DNA from: Alteromonas aquimaris
GTDB lineage: Bacteria > Pseudomonadota > Gammaproteobacteria > Enterobacterales > Alteromonadaceae
Length of the DNA: 64,000 bases
Reading direction: 5' to 3'
Assembly (NCBI RefSeq): GCF_026183695.1
Contig: NZ_JAPFRD010000005.1
Span: 124,001-188,000 of the forward strand
The notes under the pieces were generated by a model. It ran no database searches. It saw nothing but the letters and a program-made list of their open reading frames with translations, and was not told where the DNA came from. Each line of letters opens with the position of its first letter. Positions within the stretch are counted from its first letter, which is position 1. A program made the translations under genes and the position numbers. This document shows, in pieces, positions 9,127 to 23,438 of this stretch.

Positions 9127-9148
9127 ATGGGGGAGGCAAGCCCCCCCA
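9127..9148 (+). terminator. GC-rich hairpin after flagellin 3
   Basis: A G-run and a C-run (GGGGG-AGGCAAG-CCCCC) can pair just after the gene. No T-run follows immediately, so it may stabilise the 3' end rather than terminate. The rest of the gap to 9274 is AT-rich with no gene seen. Confidence 0.4.
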
Positions 9149-9274
9149 CTATCAACCTTACTTTTACGCGAATGCAAAAAAACGTATTAAATAAAATACA
9201 TACGTATAAAAAGTTACTAAATAAGCCTCTTTTCGATTTTTTGCTTCTAATTCCACTTTTTTTACATTTTTTTC

Positions 9275-9301
9275 TCAAGGAATTTTTTCCTTCGACGATA
9301 C
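9275..9301 (+). promoter_or_regulatory. Sigma-28 promoter of flagellin 4
   Basis: TCAAGGAA, 11 bases and GACGATAC form a slightly degenerate FliA site. It lies at the same distance from the gene as in flagellins 1 and 2. Confidence 0.72.
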
Positions 9302-9380
9302 AGTATCTGAGCAAGCCAGGGTGACAAAACACGACAAACAGTGTGCTTACCCCCTTACTTTTTACTTTAAAAGTTTTATG

Positions 9381-9395
9381 CCAGCTAAAAGCTGG
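9381..9395 (+). promoter_or_regulatory. Leader hairpin before flagellin 4
   Basis: CCAGCT and AGCTGG pair around AAA, about 12 bases before the AGGAGAGAG ribosome site. The sequence is unlike the other leaders but the position is similar. Confidence 0.4.
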
Positions 9396-9418
9396 GTGAT
9401 AAGTTTAGGAGAGAGTCC

Positions 9419-10243
9419 ATGAGTATGTTTGTTAACACTAACGTTTCAGCATTAAACGCCCAACGTCAAATGTTCGATACCAACAATGCGTTAAACACGT
9501 CATTTGAGCGTTTGTCATCAGGTTTCCGCATCAACAGCGCTGCTGACGATGCAGCAGGTCTGCAAATTTCTGACCGTATGACGACCCAGGTACAAGGTCT
9601 GAACATGGCCGTGCGTAATGCCAACGACGCGATTTCATTGTCACAAACGGCCGAAGGTGCGTTAGACGAAACCACCAATACATTACAGCGTATCCGTCAG
9701 CTTGCGATTCAGTCGCAAAATGGTATTAACTCCGATGCTGACCGTGGTGCACTGCAAAAAGAAGTGGCAGCTTTAAAGACAGAAATGTCACGAATTGCGT
9801 CTGATACGCAGTTCAACGGCGTAAACATCTTAAATGGCAGCTATTCAGCTGACTTTCAGGTGGGCGCAAATAGCGGCCAGACCATCAAGGTAGAGCTAAC
9901 GCAAACGGGTGGTTTTGGTGCCTCTGGCTTAAACGTTGGCGGTTTGGATATCAGTACTTCAGCCGGTGCGGCTGCCGCATTGACCTCTATTGATGCAGCG
10001 ATTTCTACCATTGGTGGCGCGCGTGCAGACTTAGGTGCTTTGCAGAACCGTTTCCAGTCCACCATTCGTAACTTGAGCAACGTTGCTGAAAATATCTCAG
10101 CGGCCCGTTCACGAATCAAAGATACCGATTTTGCATCGGAAACGGCAGAACTGACCCGTAACCAGATTTTACAGCAAGCCAGTACAACGATTTTGTCACA
10201 GGCGAAACAGCGTCCACAGGCAGCCCTGTCTCTGTTAGGCTAA
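9419..10243 (+). CDS. Flagellin 4 (polar filament subunit)
   Basis: This 274-residue flagellin begins [23 protein letters not shown] and ends ILSQAKQRPQAALSLLG. The start is well defined by TAGGAGAGAG just before the ATG. It differs from flagellins 1 and 2 mainly in the D1 helices and the short central loop ([26 protein letters not shown]). It has its own sigma-28 promoter and a strong terminator, so it is a single-gene unit. Confidence 0.96.
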   Translation: MSMFVNTNVSALNAQRQMFDTNNALNTSFERLSSGFRINSAADDAAGLQISDRMTTQVQGLNMAVRNANDAISLSQTAEGALDETTNTLQRIRQLAIQSQNGINSDADRGALQKEVAALKTEMSRIASDTQFNGVNILNGSYSADFQVGANSGQTIKVELTQTGGFGASGLNVGGLDISTSAGAAAALTSIDAAISTIGGARADLGALQNRFQSTIRNLSNVAENISAARSRIKDTDFASETAELTRNQILQQASTTILSQAKQRPQAALSLLG

Positions 10244-10256
10244 TTATCTTATTATC

Positions 10257-10288
10257 AATAAAGGCCGGAAACTCCCGGCCTTTATTTA
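10257..10288 (+). terminator. Strong terminator after flagellin 4
   Basis: A 12-base stem (AATAAAGGCCGG with its complement) around AAACTC is followed by a T-rich tail. The A-run on the left side means it could also work in the minus direction. Confidence 0.88.
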
Positions 10289-10496
10289 TTCCATCTGCTA
10301 TCAATTCCATCTGCACTCTGTGTAACCCCGAGCTTATTTCTACACCAGGCATTACCATGGCCGGTAAAATTCTTTTGCTTACTTTAAGATATTCACGCTG
10401 AAAAATTTTCTACATTAATGTGGAAGGGCAATGCATAATCGTGCCGCGAACAGTAAACCATGAGACGATAACAGGCAAAGAAGTTGCTGACTGGCA

Positions 10497-10521
10497 GGAA
10501 GAAGCCAGGAGGTAGTGAGAG
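10497..10521 (+). repeat. 25-base repeat, copy 2
   Basis: It matches 6872-6896, the segment just after flagellin 1, with one mismatch. Flanking bases do not match, and no flagellin remnant is visible next to it. Confidence 0.5.
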
Positions 10522-10874
10522 GTATGAGGTCTGAACTTCGCCCCTGCCGTCAGCGTTTGCAATAACAGTGTATTATTGCTGTATTTTGCTTCATCAAGAC
10601 TTGTCATAATGAAGTGCCAGAATTATGACTCTGACATAAAATACTAAGCATCGATTATGCCAATCACTATTGTAGGAAACAAAGTTATTCGACTTAGGCA
10701 ACTAGGCTCACGATATAAGCTTGGCTTTATAAGCCGAAATGATGAGTAAAAATTAGAATCAAGAGGCAAATAGCGGCAGCAGGGTGCAGCGCTCATTGCC
10801 TCCTTTGCGGCGGTAAATGTCCGCTCCCAATGGCAGACATTCCAATGAAATTGATAGCTTATTAGCATTTAGTG

Positions 10875-10906
10875 AAAAAGGTGACCTACTCAGGTCACCT
10901 TTTTTA
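10875..10906 (+). terminator. Orphan bidirectional terminator
   Basis: AAAAAGGTGACC and GGTCACCTTTTT form a perfect 12-base stem around TACTCA, with A-run and T-run on either side. No coding gene ends at it on either strand. Confidence 0.82.
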
Positions 10907-11373
10907 ATGGGCGTCGACTAACAGGTTGAGAGTGTAGAAGGATGGTTGAGAGGCCAGTAAATTTCTACATTTCCCGTTAGCCGACTAAAAAAATCTTTAA
11001 CACCTTTATAAGGCTAGTTGTTATGCCTACTAAGTGGGTAGGTTACTTTTTACTTTCAAGCTTAATTATAATCCTTACCGACTATAGACAAAAGCTTATT
11101 TATGTAAAAAAATTCGCTGAACGACGCAGTTGGTGAAGGCATTATCTATGCCAGTATTGAAATTTTGCTTTAAAAGTTACGAGAATAGGTTTAACACGGT
11201 ATACCCAAGTATTTTCCCATATACCCTTCATTTTCAGCACTAACACCAGAGAGGAAATGGCCTAACCCTCTGAATTTCCATCTTGATTATTTGATACATT
11301 AAAAATAATTAATAAAAAAATATTGTTAAATCAGCTTGTTACGTTAAGTAAGTGAAATATTGTTAAATTTCTC

Positions 11374-11400
11374 TAAAGTTCCTTCAGATAGCGTCGATAA
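11374..11400 (+). promoter_or_regulatory. Sigma-28 promoter of flagellin 5
   Basis: TAAAGTTC, 11 bases and GTCGATAA form the best FliA match of the four. The leader to the ATG is about 140 bases. Confidence 0.87.
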
Positions 11401-11464
11401 CGTTAGTCGAGGGGTAATTTAATTATTAAATTGTGAAGTGGATTCACTTCAACCTTGAGTGGTT

Positions 11465-11482
11465 CGGTCGGAGTAGTGACCG
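11465..11482 (+). promoter_or_regulatory. Leader hairpin with GGA loop before flagellin 5
   Basis: CGGTC and GACCG pair around a loop that begins GGA. Further GGA triplets follow at 11485 and 11502, before the AGGAGG ribosome site. GGA in a hairpin loop is the kind of site bound by CsrA/RsmA. This is only a suggestion. Confidence 0.4.
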
Positions 11483-11546
11483 TCTGGATCAGGTGATGAA
11501 GGATGAGATGATTATGAAGACATCGTCCGTCCCCAGGAGGTAAATT

Positions 11547-12371
11547 ATGTCAATGTTTGTAAATACTAACGTATCTGCTTTGAACTCTCAGCGTCAGTTG
11601 TTCGCGGTGAGCGATAAGCTAAATACATCTTATGAGCGCCTGTCATCGGGCTTTCGCATCAACAGTGCGTCTGACGATGCAGCAGGGCTACAAATATCTA
11701 ACCGTATGACGTCTCAGATTCAAGGCTTGAATCAAGCGGTACGGAATGCGAACGATGCTATTTCATTATCGCAAACAGCAGAAGGCGCACTTGATGAGAA
11801 TACCAATTCTTTACAGCGTATTCGTCAACTGGCAATTCAGTCTCAAAACGGCATCAACTCTAGTGCTGATCGTCAGGCGTTGCAAAAAGAAGTAACAGCC
11901 TTGATTGCTGAAATGTCGCGTATTGGAACCGATACAGAGTTCAACGGTGTAAAAATCCTAGACGGAAGTTATTCTTCTGACTTTCAGGTGGGCGCGAATG
12001 CTGGGCAAACCATTTCAGTTGATCTGACCAAAAGTGGTGGCTACGGTGCATCAGGCTTGAGCCTCGGTTCAGTCGATATCAGCACCTCTGCAGGCGCGGC
12101 GGCAGCATTGACGTCAATTGACGCCGCCATTTCAACTATCGGTGGAGCCCGAGCTGATTTAGGTGCGCTGCAAAACCGCTTCCAGTCGACAATTCGTAAC
12201 TTGAGCACGGTGTCAGAAAACATGTCTGCTGCGCGTTCACGCATTCGTGATACCGATTTTGCTGCTGAAACCGCTGAATTAACCAGAAATCAGATTATCC
12301 AACAGGCATCTATTTCTATGTTAAGTCAGGCGAAGCAACGCCCTCAAGCTGCGCTTTCGCTTCTTGGTTAA
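11547..12371 (+). CDS. Flagellin 5 (polar filament subunit)
   Basis: This 274-residue flagellin ([33 protein letters not shown]... to ...SMLSQAKQRPQAALSLLG) is the most divergent of the five tandem copies. Differences include FAVSDKL for FDTSNSL, and ISVDLTKSGGYGASG. The ATG follows AGGAGG by six bases, the strongest ribosome site of the array, and the leader is long and structured. This combination suggests that it is highly expressed and separately controlled. The gene is set apart from the other four by the 1.3-kb gap. Confidence 0.96.
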   Translation: MSMFVNTNVSALNSQRQLFAVSDKLNTSYERLSSGFRINSASDDAAGLQISNRMTSQIQGLNQAVRNANDAISLSQTAEGALDENTNSLQRIRQLAIQSQNGINSSADRQALQKEVTALIAEMSRIGTDTEFNGVKILDGSYSSDFQVGANAGQTISVDLTKSGGYGASGLSLGSVDISTSAGAAAALTSIDAAISTIGGARADLGALQNRFQSTIRNLSTVSENMSAARSRIRDTDFAAETAELTRNQIIQQASISMLSQAKQRPQAALSLLG

Positions 12372-12401
12372 GCTTAACCTTTATAACCTGGCTTAAAGTA
12401 A

Positions 12402-12443
12402 AAACGGGTGCCTACACTATGTGGGCCCCGTTTAGTTGTTTTT
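12402..12443 (+). terminator. Terminator after flagellin 5
   Basis: AAACGGG pairs with CCCGTTT, with inner GCC/GGC and CAC/GTG pairs around TAT. A T-rich tail follows. It separates flagellin 5 from flaG. Confidence 0.7.
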
Positions 12444-12463
12444 AGGTAGTGGGGGTAAAAGTA

Positions 12464-12895
12464 ATGGAACTTTTAAATTCTCAATTTAGTCAATCCTTTG
12501 CTTCACATGATAAAACGTCGGCTAATCGCGTGGGTGAGCAAAAAGGTATAAATACTCAATCACACCCAGCAGAAGCTCCATCTGATAAAAGCGTAGATAA
12601 AAGTGTTCAAGCTAATGCTGAATCTGCCGATAAAAAAGCAGGTGAGGGGGATAAACTTGATTTTGAAGCTGCGGCCCAACAAGTTGAAGCCTTTCTGAAA
12701 GTGCAAAGTCGCAATCTGTCTTTTTCAGTGGATGAAAAAACTAATCGGTCAGTGGTAACGGTAAAAGATGGCGAATCTGGTACAATAGTTCGGCAAATAC
12801 CTTCTGAAGAAGTATTACGGTTAGCTGAACGGATTCAAGATTTACAACAGGATGTTGGCAAAAGCGTCGGTGTACTTTTAAGTAATAAAGTTTAG
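12464..12895 (+). CDS. flaG: FlaG family protein
   Basis: FlaG (143 aa from this start) is a small protein found between flagellin and fliD genes in polar flagellates and thought to affect filament length. The N-terminal 60 residues are low-complexity and charged. The C-terminal FlaG domain is clear (QVEAFLKVQSRNLSFSVDE...TVVTVKD...IVRQIPSEEVLRLAERIQDL). I prefer the ATG at 12464, seven bases after a GGGGGT ribosome site, over the in-frame GTG at 12449. It is 13 bases from fliD and probably opens the long operon that runs into the glycosylation genes. I saw no sigma-28 or sigma-54 site directly upstream. Confidence 0.93.
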   Translation: MELLNSQFSQSFASHDKTSANRVGEQKGINTQSHPAEAPSDKSVDKSVQANAESADKKAGEGDKLDFEAAAQQVEAFLKVQSRNLSFSVDEKTNRSVVTVKDGESGTIVRQIPSEEVLRLAERIQDLQQDVGKSVGVLLSNKV

Positions 12896-12908
12896 TGTGA
12901 GGTAAGCT

Positions 12909-14354
12909 ATGTCAATTTCGTCGCTAGGTGTTGGTTCAGGGCTCGCGCTTGACGATCTGGTCAAGCAGTTGCTGGAAGCTGAGCGCAAACCGAAAAGTGA
13001 TCGTCTAAATGCCCGTGAAGAGAAAATCGAAGCGGAAATTTCTGGTTTAGGCGCCATCAAGTCTAAATTGTCCGAATTCAAAGATGCGATTAAGGCACTG
13101 AAGGAAGATAAAGACATTAACGGCAGAGAGCCGACTATCAAACACCCCAACGAAGATGTCGAAGTGTTCACTGCTGACGCATCAAGCTCAGCCACTCGCG
13201 GTTCATATAAAATTGCAGTTACTGAGATGGCTTCTGGTAGTCGTATTGAAACGGCTGATGCAGCCTTTGCCTCCACATCAGATTCAGTATTAAGTGCTGG
13301 CAGTGGTTCATTAACGTTTAAAGTGGGTGCAACAGGCGATACCTTTTCTGTAAACGTCACCGCCGGGATGACGCTGTCTGAGCTACGCACAGCGATCAAT
13401 GATAATGCTGATAACTTTGGGGTGAGTGCCAACATCATTGACACGGGTACCGCCGCTGGTGGTGCTAAATTAGTATTCACTTCAGAGGTGACTGGCGCTG
13501 GCAATGATCTCGAAATTGTAAACGACAACAATCTCGCTGAACTTAATAAGGTCTCGACTACGGATTCAGCTGAAACTGCGACTTATTTAACCCCAGTTAA
13601 AGCAGCAACGAATGCAAAGGCCACCATTGATGGTATCGCGGTAGAGAGCGCGACCAATAAGTTTGATAACACGATTGCAAACGTGTCCTTTACTGCCAAA
13701 GAAAAATCACCCATGGAAGCTGATGGGGTAACGCCAATTGCGTCAACGTTAGAAATTGGATACGACAAAGAAGGCCTCGAAGAAAAAATTCGCAGCCTGG
13801 TAGAAAACTATAATGGTGTGATTTCCGAAATCAAAAAGCTGACCAAATATGGTGCATCTGAATTAGAAGATGACGGTATTTTGGCTGGGGACTCGCTTAT
13901 TCGTGGTATGCAAGGTGGTTTAGGCTCGATTATGAGCAGTAATGTTTCTGCTTCGTCGTTAGGCGGCTTGTTTACCATAGGTGTTGAGCTGAATAAAGAT
14001 GGTGAGTTGGAAATTGGTACCACCAACTATGGTGTAGGTACGGGTGAAGATCGCCTTGAAGATGCATTGGAAGATAACTTTGACGAAATTGCCAAGTTGT
14101 TTACTGATGAGAATGAAGGTATCGCGGTCAGACTTTATGATTACATTGAACAGTATACTTCATCCAGTGGCCTGATTAGCACGCGTGAGAAAGCGGCTAA
14201 ACAGGATCAGGATCGGGTATATGATGACCGTGAACGCTTGGAAGTTCGCATGATAAGCTACGAGCAAATGTTACGTGACCGTTATTTAGGGCTGGATCAG
14301 ACTATTGCAAAGATGAACCAAACGGGTTCAGCTTTGTTCGCAATGTTGGGTTAA
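12909..14354 (+). CDS. fliD: Flagellar cap protein FliD
   Basis: FliD (481 aa, hook-associated protein 2) caps the filament tip and helps flagellin subunits fold into place. The N-terminus (SISSLGVGSGLALDDLVKQLLEAERKPKSDRL) and the C-terminal part (LYDYIEQYTSSSGLISTREKAAKQDQDRVYDDRERLEVR) are the conserved coiled-coil ends. Residues about 60-360 form the variable head. The protein ends GSALFAMLG, similar to other polar FliD proteins. It is followed by fliS after 23 bases. Confidence 0.96.
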   Translation: MSISSLGVGSGLALDDLVKQLLEAERKPKSDRLNAREEKIEAEISGLGAIKSKLSEFKDAIKALKEDKDINGREPTIKHPNEDVEVFTADASSSATRGSYKIAVTEMASGSRIETADAAFASTSDSVLSAGSGSLTFKVGATGDTFSVNVTAGMTLSELRTAINDNADNFGVSANIIDTGTAAGGAKLVFTSEVTGAGNDLEIVNDNNLAELNKVSTTDSAETATYLTPVKAATNAKATIDGIAVESATNKFDNTIANVSFTAKEKSPMEADGVTPIASTLEIGYDKEGLEEKIRSLVENYNGVISEIKKLTKYGASELEDDGILAGDSLIRGMQGGLGSIMSSNVSASSLGGLFTIGVELNKDGELEIGTTNYGVGTGEDRLEDALEDNFDEIAKLFTDENEGIAVRLYDYIEQYTSSSGLISTREKAAKQDQDRVYDDRERLEVRMISYEQMLRDRYLGLDQTIAKMNQTGSALFAMLG

Positions 14355-14377
14355 TTTAGAAAAGTGTTGGAGTAATT

Positions 14378-14806
14378 ATGTCACTTAAAGGTATTAATGC
14401 TTATAAAAAAGGGAATATAAAGCAGGAAATTGCCAATGCAGATCCCCATCGTCTGACATTGCTTCTTATGCAAGGCGCGTTGGATAGAATTGCCTTTGCT
14501 AAAGGTGCGATGGAGCGTAAAGAGCATGCAGTGAAAAGTGAATATTTATCACGCGTCTCAGCAATTCTCATTAACCTTCGTGACACATTAGATTTAGATG
14601 TAGGCGGTGAAGTTGCTGAGAATATGTACGCGCTTTACGATTACATGATTGATCGGTTAACCGATGCGCTAGTGAAGAATGACTTGCAGATCCTCGACGA
14701 AGTGACTAGTTTATTAACACCTATTCGTGATGCATGGGTTCAAATTCCTCAATCTGCCAAAGATGAGGCGTATGCTGCCATGGAACAACAACGACAAGCA
14801 GTGTGA
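14378..14806 (+). CDS. fliS: Flagellin export chaperone FliS
   Basis: FliS (142 aa) binds the C-terminal D0 helix of flagellin in the cytoplasm and keeps it unfolded for export. The conserved parts are visible: GINAYKKGNIKQEIANADPHRLTLLLMQGALDRIAFAKGAME near the start and the ENMYALYDYMIDRLTDAL helix in the middle. A TTGGAG ribosome site lies 6 bases before the ATG. The stop overlaps the next gene's GTG start by four bases. Confidence 0.95.
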   Translation: MSLKGINAYKKGNIKQEIANADPHRLTLLLMQGALDRIAFAKGAMERKEHAVKSEYLSRVSAILINLRDTLDLDVGGEVAENMYALYDYMIDRLTDALVKNDLQILDEVTSLLTPIRDAWVQIPQSAKDEAYAAMEQQRQAV

Positions 14807-15119
14807 AAATAGACGAACTGAATCATTCCCTGACTCCCTCTGCGCTGCAACAAATCAATGAAAAGATTGCAGCGCTATTATCATCTGAAGAAGATGATGA
14901 CCGCGTAAGCAAGCTCAACCAGTTAGCCACTGACCGCGATTCTTTTATTCAAGCTTATTTAAAATCGTTACCGCCTGAAGAGGCAAAGCAATTTGCTAAA
15001 CAGGAAATTGTGGTTAATGATAAACTAAAAGAAATTACCCAGCTTATGCTTACCGCGGTTAAAGATGACATCACCCATTTTGTACGCAGTCGCTCAGCTG
15101 TAAAAAAGTATAAAAAATA

Positions 15120-15120
<1 letters not shown>
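14803..15120 (+). CDS. FliT-like flagellar chaperone
   Basis: This 105-residue, highly charged, mostly helical protein sits directly after fliS in the position of fliT (called flaI or flrD in some polar systems). FliT proteins chaperone FliD. The sequence is too short and variable to assign with certainty: it has two predicted helical stretches and a Lys-rich end (SRSAVKKYKK). The GTG start at 14803 overlaps the fliS stop, and its TAA overlaps the ATG of the large Maf gene, so all three are translationally coupled. Confidence 0.65.
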
Positions 15121-20729
<5,609 letters not shown>

Positions 20730-20733
<4 letters not shown>

Positions 20734-21419
20734 ATATCGCAGTAATACCAGCGCGTGGCGGCAGCAAACGTATAAAACACAAGAATATCAAATTGTTTGC
20801 GGGTAAACCGCTTATTACCTATTCGATAGATGCGGCGATCAATAGTCGCCAGTTTGATGAAATCATTGTTTCCACGGATTCACCAGACATTGCCAAAATA
20901 GCGCGCGAGTGCGGCGCAACGCAAATTATTGAGCGACCGGCCAATCTGGCCGATGATTTTACTGGCACGACACCTGTGATACAGCACGCAATCAAAGAAT
21001 ACGAACGCCTTCATCAGGCAGTTGATTTTGTGTGTTGTATTTATGCCACCGCGCCTTTTTTAAGTGCAGACTATCTTTTGCAAGGCATAAATCAGCTTAA
21101 ACAGGATGGGCAAAAACAATATGCCTTTTCTGTGACGACATTTGATTTTCCCATTCAACGAGCTATCAGGTTAGCAGCCGGCGGGGTAGAGCCCATTGAT
21201 AGCTCCAAAATGGGTAAACGTTCACAAGACTTAGAAGAGTGCTATCACGACGCAGGGCAATTTTACTGGGGCCGCAAAGAGGCTTTTTTAGCGGGAGCCC
21301 ACACTTTTGCACATCACAGTATACCTGTCATACTTCCCAGATATCTTGTGCAGGATATCGATACGCCAGAAGACTGGCAGCGCGCTGAACTCATGTATAA
21401 AGCATATATTGAAGGATAA
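20730..21419 (+). CDS. pseF: PseF, pseudaminic acid cytidylyltransferase
   Basis: PseF (229 aa) activates pseudaminic acid with CTP to give CMP-Pse, the donor used by Maf. The CMP-NeuAc synthetase-like nucleotide site is at the start (IPARGGSKRIKHKNIKLFAGKPLITYSI). Later motifs EIIVSTDSPDIAKIA and the YHDAGQFYWG segment are characteristic of this enzyme. The start is a TTG that overlaps the pseC stop (TTGA), a rarer codon that may keep the level low. Confidence 0.94.
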
Positions 21420-21421
21420 CC

Positions 21422-22390
21422 ATGGCAGAGAAAATTCTCGTTATCAGAATGATGGAAAGTTTCGATGTGGCTGCTATCGGTGTCCCTGCTATCAGGCATC
21501 TTAAACGCTGCTTCCCTGAAGCTGAGATTCACTGCCTAACCTTTGGTCAGGGCAGCGAAATAGTGCGCCTGGCAGAACCCGATGTAACTGTTTTGGACCT
21601 CGCCCAGGACGATTGGCCAGAAGACTTTGTATCTGCGATGGAAGTGTTTCTGGAACTGGCAGAAATTATCAACAGCCATAACTATACCGAGATCATAAAC
21701 CTTGATACCTGGTTCATGCCCTGTTTTTTAACAAGGTTTTTAAAAGATGCCGGGAAGCCTGTCATTGGCAATATGCTGAATCGTTCAGTGCAGGACATCA
21801 TTAATGACTTCAAACACCAGTCATTGTCTGCTGACTACGTAAATTCACTAGAGCAATATATGCAGAGTACGTGGTCTGGTATGCACGCGTGGTTTGAAAA
21901 GTGGTGGCTTCACGGGGAGCCTCCGCAAGGTGGCTATCCTGAATTTTATTTACGTCGCTGCTGTGGATTCGCTGATATTGATATGGACATGTCGATCAAT
22001 GTTGAAGCCGAGCCAACGTTCAGCCGGTCAGAAAAAACGGTTGCCTTAGCTTTGGAAGGCGTGTCCTCAACCGATTGTTACCAATCCGCCAATGAACTGG
22101 CGCGTCAGTTAACGACTAAAGGATTTAATGTCTACGCAGGCCTGGATAGTGATGCAAACATCAAGGAAAAACTCAGCAAGCTTAAGGCATGTGATTTACT
22201 GGTGAGCATACCTGCTGGCGCACAATGGTTAGCGGCCGCAGTCAACACGCCAGTATTAATTATCAGCGGTCATATCGATCCGCAAACAATAATGCCTGAT
22301 TATGCCACAGAGGTAAGTGACCAACCGATTTCTGTGGAAAGTTTAGTAGAAGGGATTGCCGACATCATAGAGGGGAAAGCTGATGCATGA
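21422..22390 (+). CDS. GT9-like (heptosyltransferase-type) protein in the pse operon
   Basis: This 322-residue protein has the N-terminal signature of ADP-heptose:LPS heptosyltransferases (ILVIRMMESFDVAAIGVPAIRHLKRCFPEAEIHCLTFG). Its second half has the matching GT-B donor-side pattern (TVALALEGVSS...LKACDLLVSIPAGAQWLAAAVNTPVLIISG). The usual D/G positions in the first loop (RxDxIGD) are changed to MMESFDVAA, so the donor or the activity may differ. It lies between pseF and pseI, starts 2 bases after pseF and overlaps pseI by 8 bases, so it probably works on the flagellar glycan rather than on LPS. It is not one of the six known Pse enzymes. Confidence 0.78.
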   Translation: MAEKILVIRMMESFDVAAIGVPAIRHLKRCFPEAEIHCLTFGQGSEIVRLAEPDVTVLDLAQDDWPEDFVSAMEVFLELAEIINSHNYTEIINLDTWFMPCFLTRFLKDAGKPVIGNMLNRSVQDIINDFKHQSLSADYVNSLEQYMQSTWSGMHAWFEKWWLHGEPPQGGYPEFYLRRCCGFADIDMDMSINVEAEPTFSRSEKTVALALEGVSSTDCYQSANELARQLTTKGFNVYAGLDSDANIKEKLSKLKACDLLVSIPAGAQWLAAAVNTPVLIISGHIDPQTIMPDYATEVSDQPISVESLVEGIADIIEGKADA

Positions 22391-23438
22391 CACCCGTATC
22401 GGTGAACGTTTTATTGGTCCCAGTGAACCGCCGTTCATCATCGCAGAATTGAGCGGAAATCATAGTCAGGACTTCGAACTCGCAAAAAAGATGGTGGAAG
22501 CGGCTGCAGAAGCGGGGGCACATGCTATCAAATTGCAGACATACACTGCCGACTCTATGACCCTTAATGTCGACAAAGATGAGTTTGTGATTAAGGAAGA
22601 AGATAATTTATGGCACGGTGAATCGTTGCATGCATTATATCAAAAAGCGGCGACACCTTATGAGTGGCATAAGCCGCTGTTCGAGTTGGCTAACGAGCTG
22701 GGAATGGTGGCTTTCAGCTCCCCCTTTGATGCCGGTGCGGTGGATTTTCTGGATAGTTTAAATGTACCGTGTTTTAAAATCGCTTCTTTTGAATTAACCG
22801 ACATTCCTTTGATTGCGCACGCAGCCAGTAAAGGCAAACCCTTGATCATGTCAACAGGCATGGCGAGCCTGCATGAGATTGAAATGGCGATAAAATGTGC
22901 TAAAGAAAACGGCTGTGATGACATTATTTTGCTTAAATGCACCAGTACCTATCCCGCCGATCCAGGCAATACCAATCTTAAAACTATTCCGAATATGCGC
23001 GAAGCGTTTAACTGTCAGGTCGGGCTTAGTGACCACACCGGCGGAATTGGGGTGGCGGTAGCCTCCGTAGCCTTAGGAGCTACGGTGATAGAAAAGCATT
23101 TTGTGCTTGACCGTCACGCAGGTGGTGTGGACGCGGCTTTTTCTTTAGAACCTGCTGAATTATCACAACTGGTCACAGAAACTGAACGGGCTTGGCTTGC
23201 TTTGGGCAATGTTCGTTATGGTGCTACTGCTGCTGAAGAAAAATCCAAACAATATCGTCGCTCAATCTATGTCTCGCAAGATATGGAAGCGGGCGAGGAA
23301 TTTTCTGAACAAAATCTAAAGGTTGTTCGCCCAGCGTTCGGCCTGGCACCCTGTCACTTTACTTCAGTGATTGGTAAAAAAGCGGCCTCGTCGTTAAAAA
23401 AAGGCACCGCACTTAAGTGGGAGCAAGTCGTCTCTTGA
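22383..23438 (+). CDS. pseI: PseI, pseudaminic acid synthase
   Basis: PseI (351 aa) condenses 6-deoxy-AltdiNAc with phosphoenolpyruvate to form pseudaminic acid. The NeuB-type TIM barrel is clear: PFIIAELSGNHSQDF, AIKLQTYTADSMTL, FSSPFDAGAVDFL, KIASFELTD, STGMASLHEIE, LLKCTSTYPA, GLSDHTGG. A C-terminal antifreeze-like (SAF) domain covers about residues 290-351. The segment LWHGESLHALYQKA is typical of PseI rather than NeuB. The gene overlaps its neighbours on both sides. Confidence 0.95.
   Translation: MHDTRIGERFIGPSEPPFIIAELSGNHSQDFELAKKMVEAAAEAGAHAIKLQTYTADSMTLNVDKDEFVIKEEDNLWHGESLHALYQKAATPYEWHKPLFELANELGMVAFSSPFDAGAVDFLDSLNVPCFKIASFELTDIPLIAHAASKGKPLIMSTGMASLHEIEMAIKCAKENGCDDIILLKCTSTYPADPGNTNLKTIPNMREAFNCQVGLSDHTGGIGVAVASVALGATVIEKHFVLDRHAGGVDAAFSLEPAELSQLVTETERAWLALGNVRYGATAAEEKSKQYRRSIYVSQDMEAGEEFSEQNLKVVRPAFGLAPCHFTSVIGKKAASSLKKGTALKWEQVVS

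Larger units (their letters stand above)
10289..11373 (+). other. Gene-poor gap between flagellins 4 and 5
   Basis: This is the longest stretch without a recognisable gene in the window. It contains one copy of a 25-base repeat (10497-10521), a small inverted repeat (AATGTC...GACATT, 10816-10841) and a strong terminator (10875-10906) with no gene upstream of it. The small open frames on both strands have no familiar protein features. The terminator suggests that an unannotated transcript or a lost gene once ended here. The part from 10910 to 11373 is AT-rich and shows nothing clear. Confidence 0.5.

Noticed and set aside
10644..10868. A 74-codon minus-strand gene in the gap between flagellins 4 and 5
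   Set aside because: It has no family features and no clear ribosome site, and the composition looks non-coding. A short real peptide cannot be fully excluded.
5877..12371. A CRISPR-like or transposon repeat array
   Set aside because: The repeated units are full flagellin genes with promoters, not short repeats with spacers, and no transposase or terminal inverted repeat is present.
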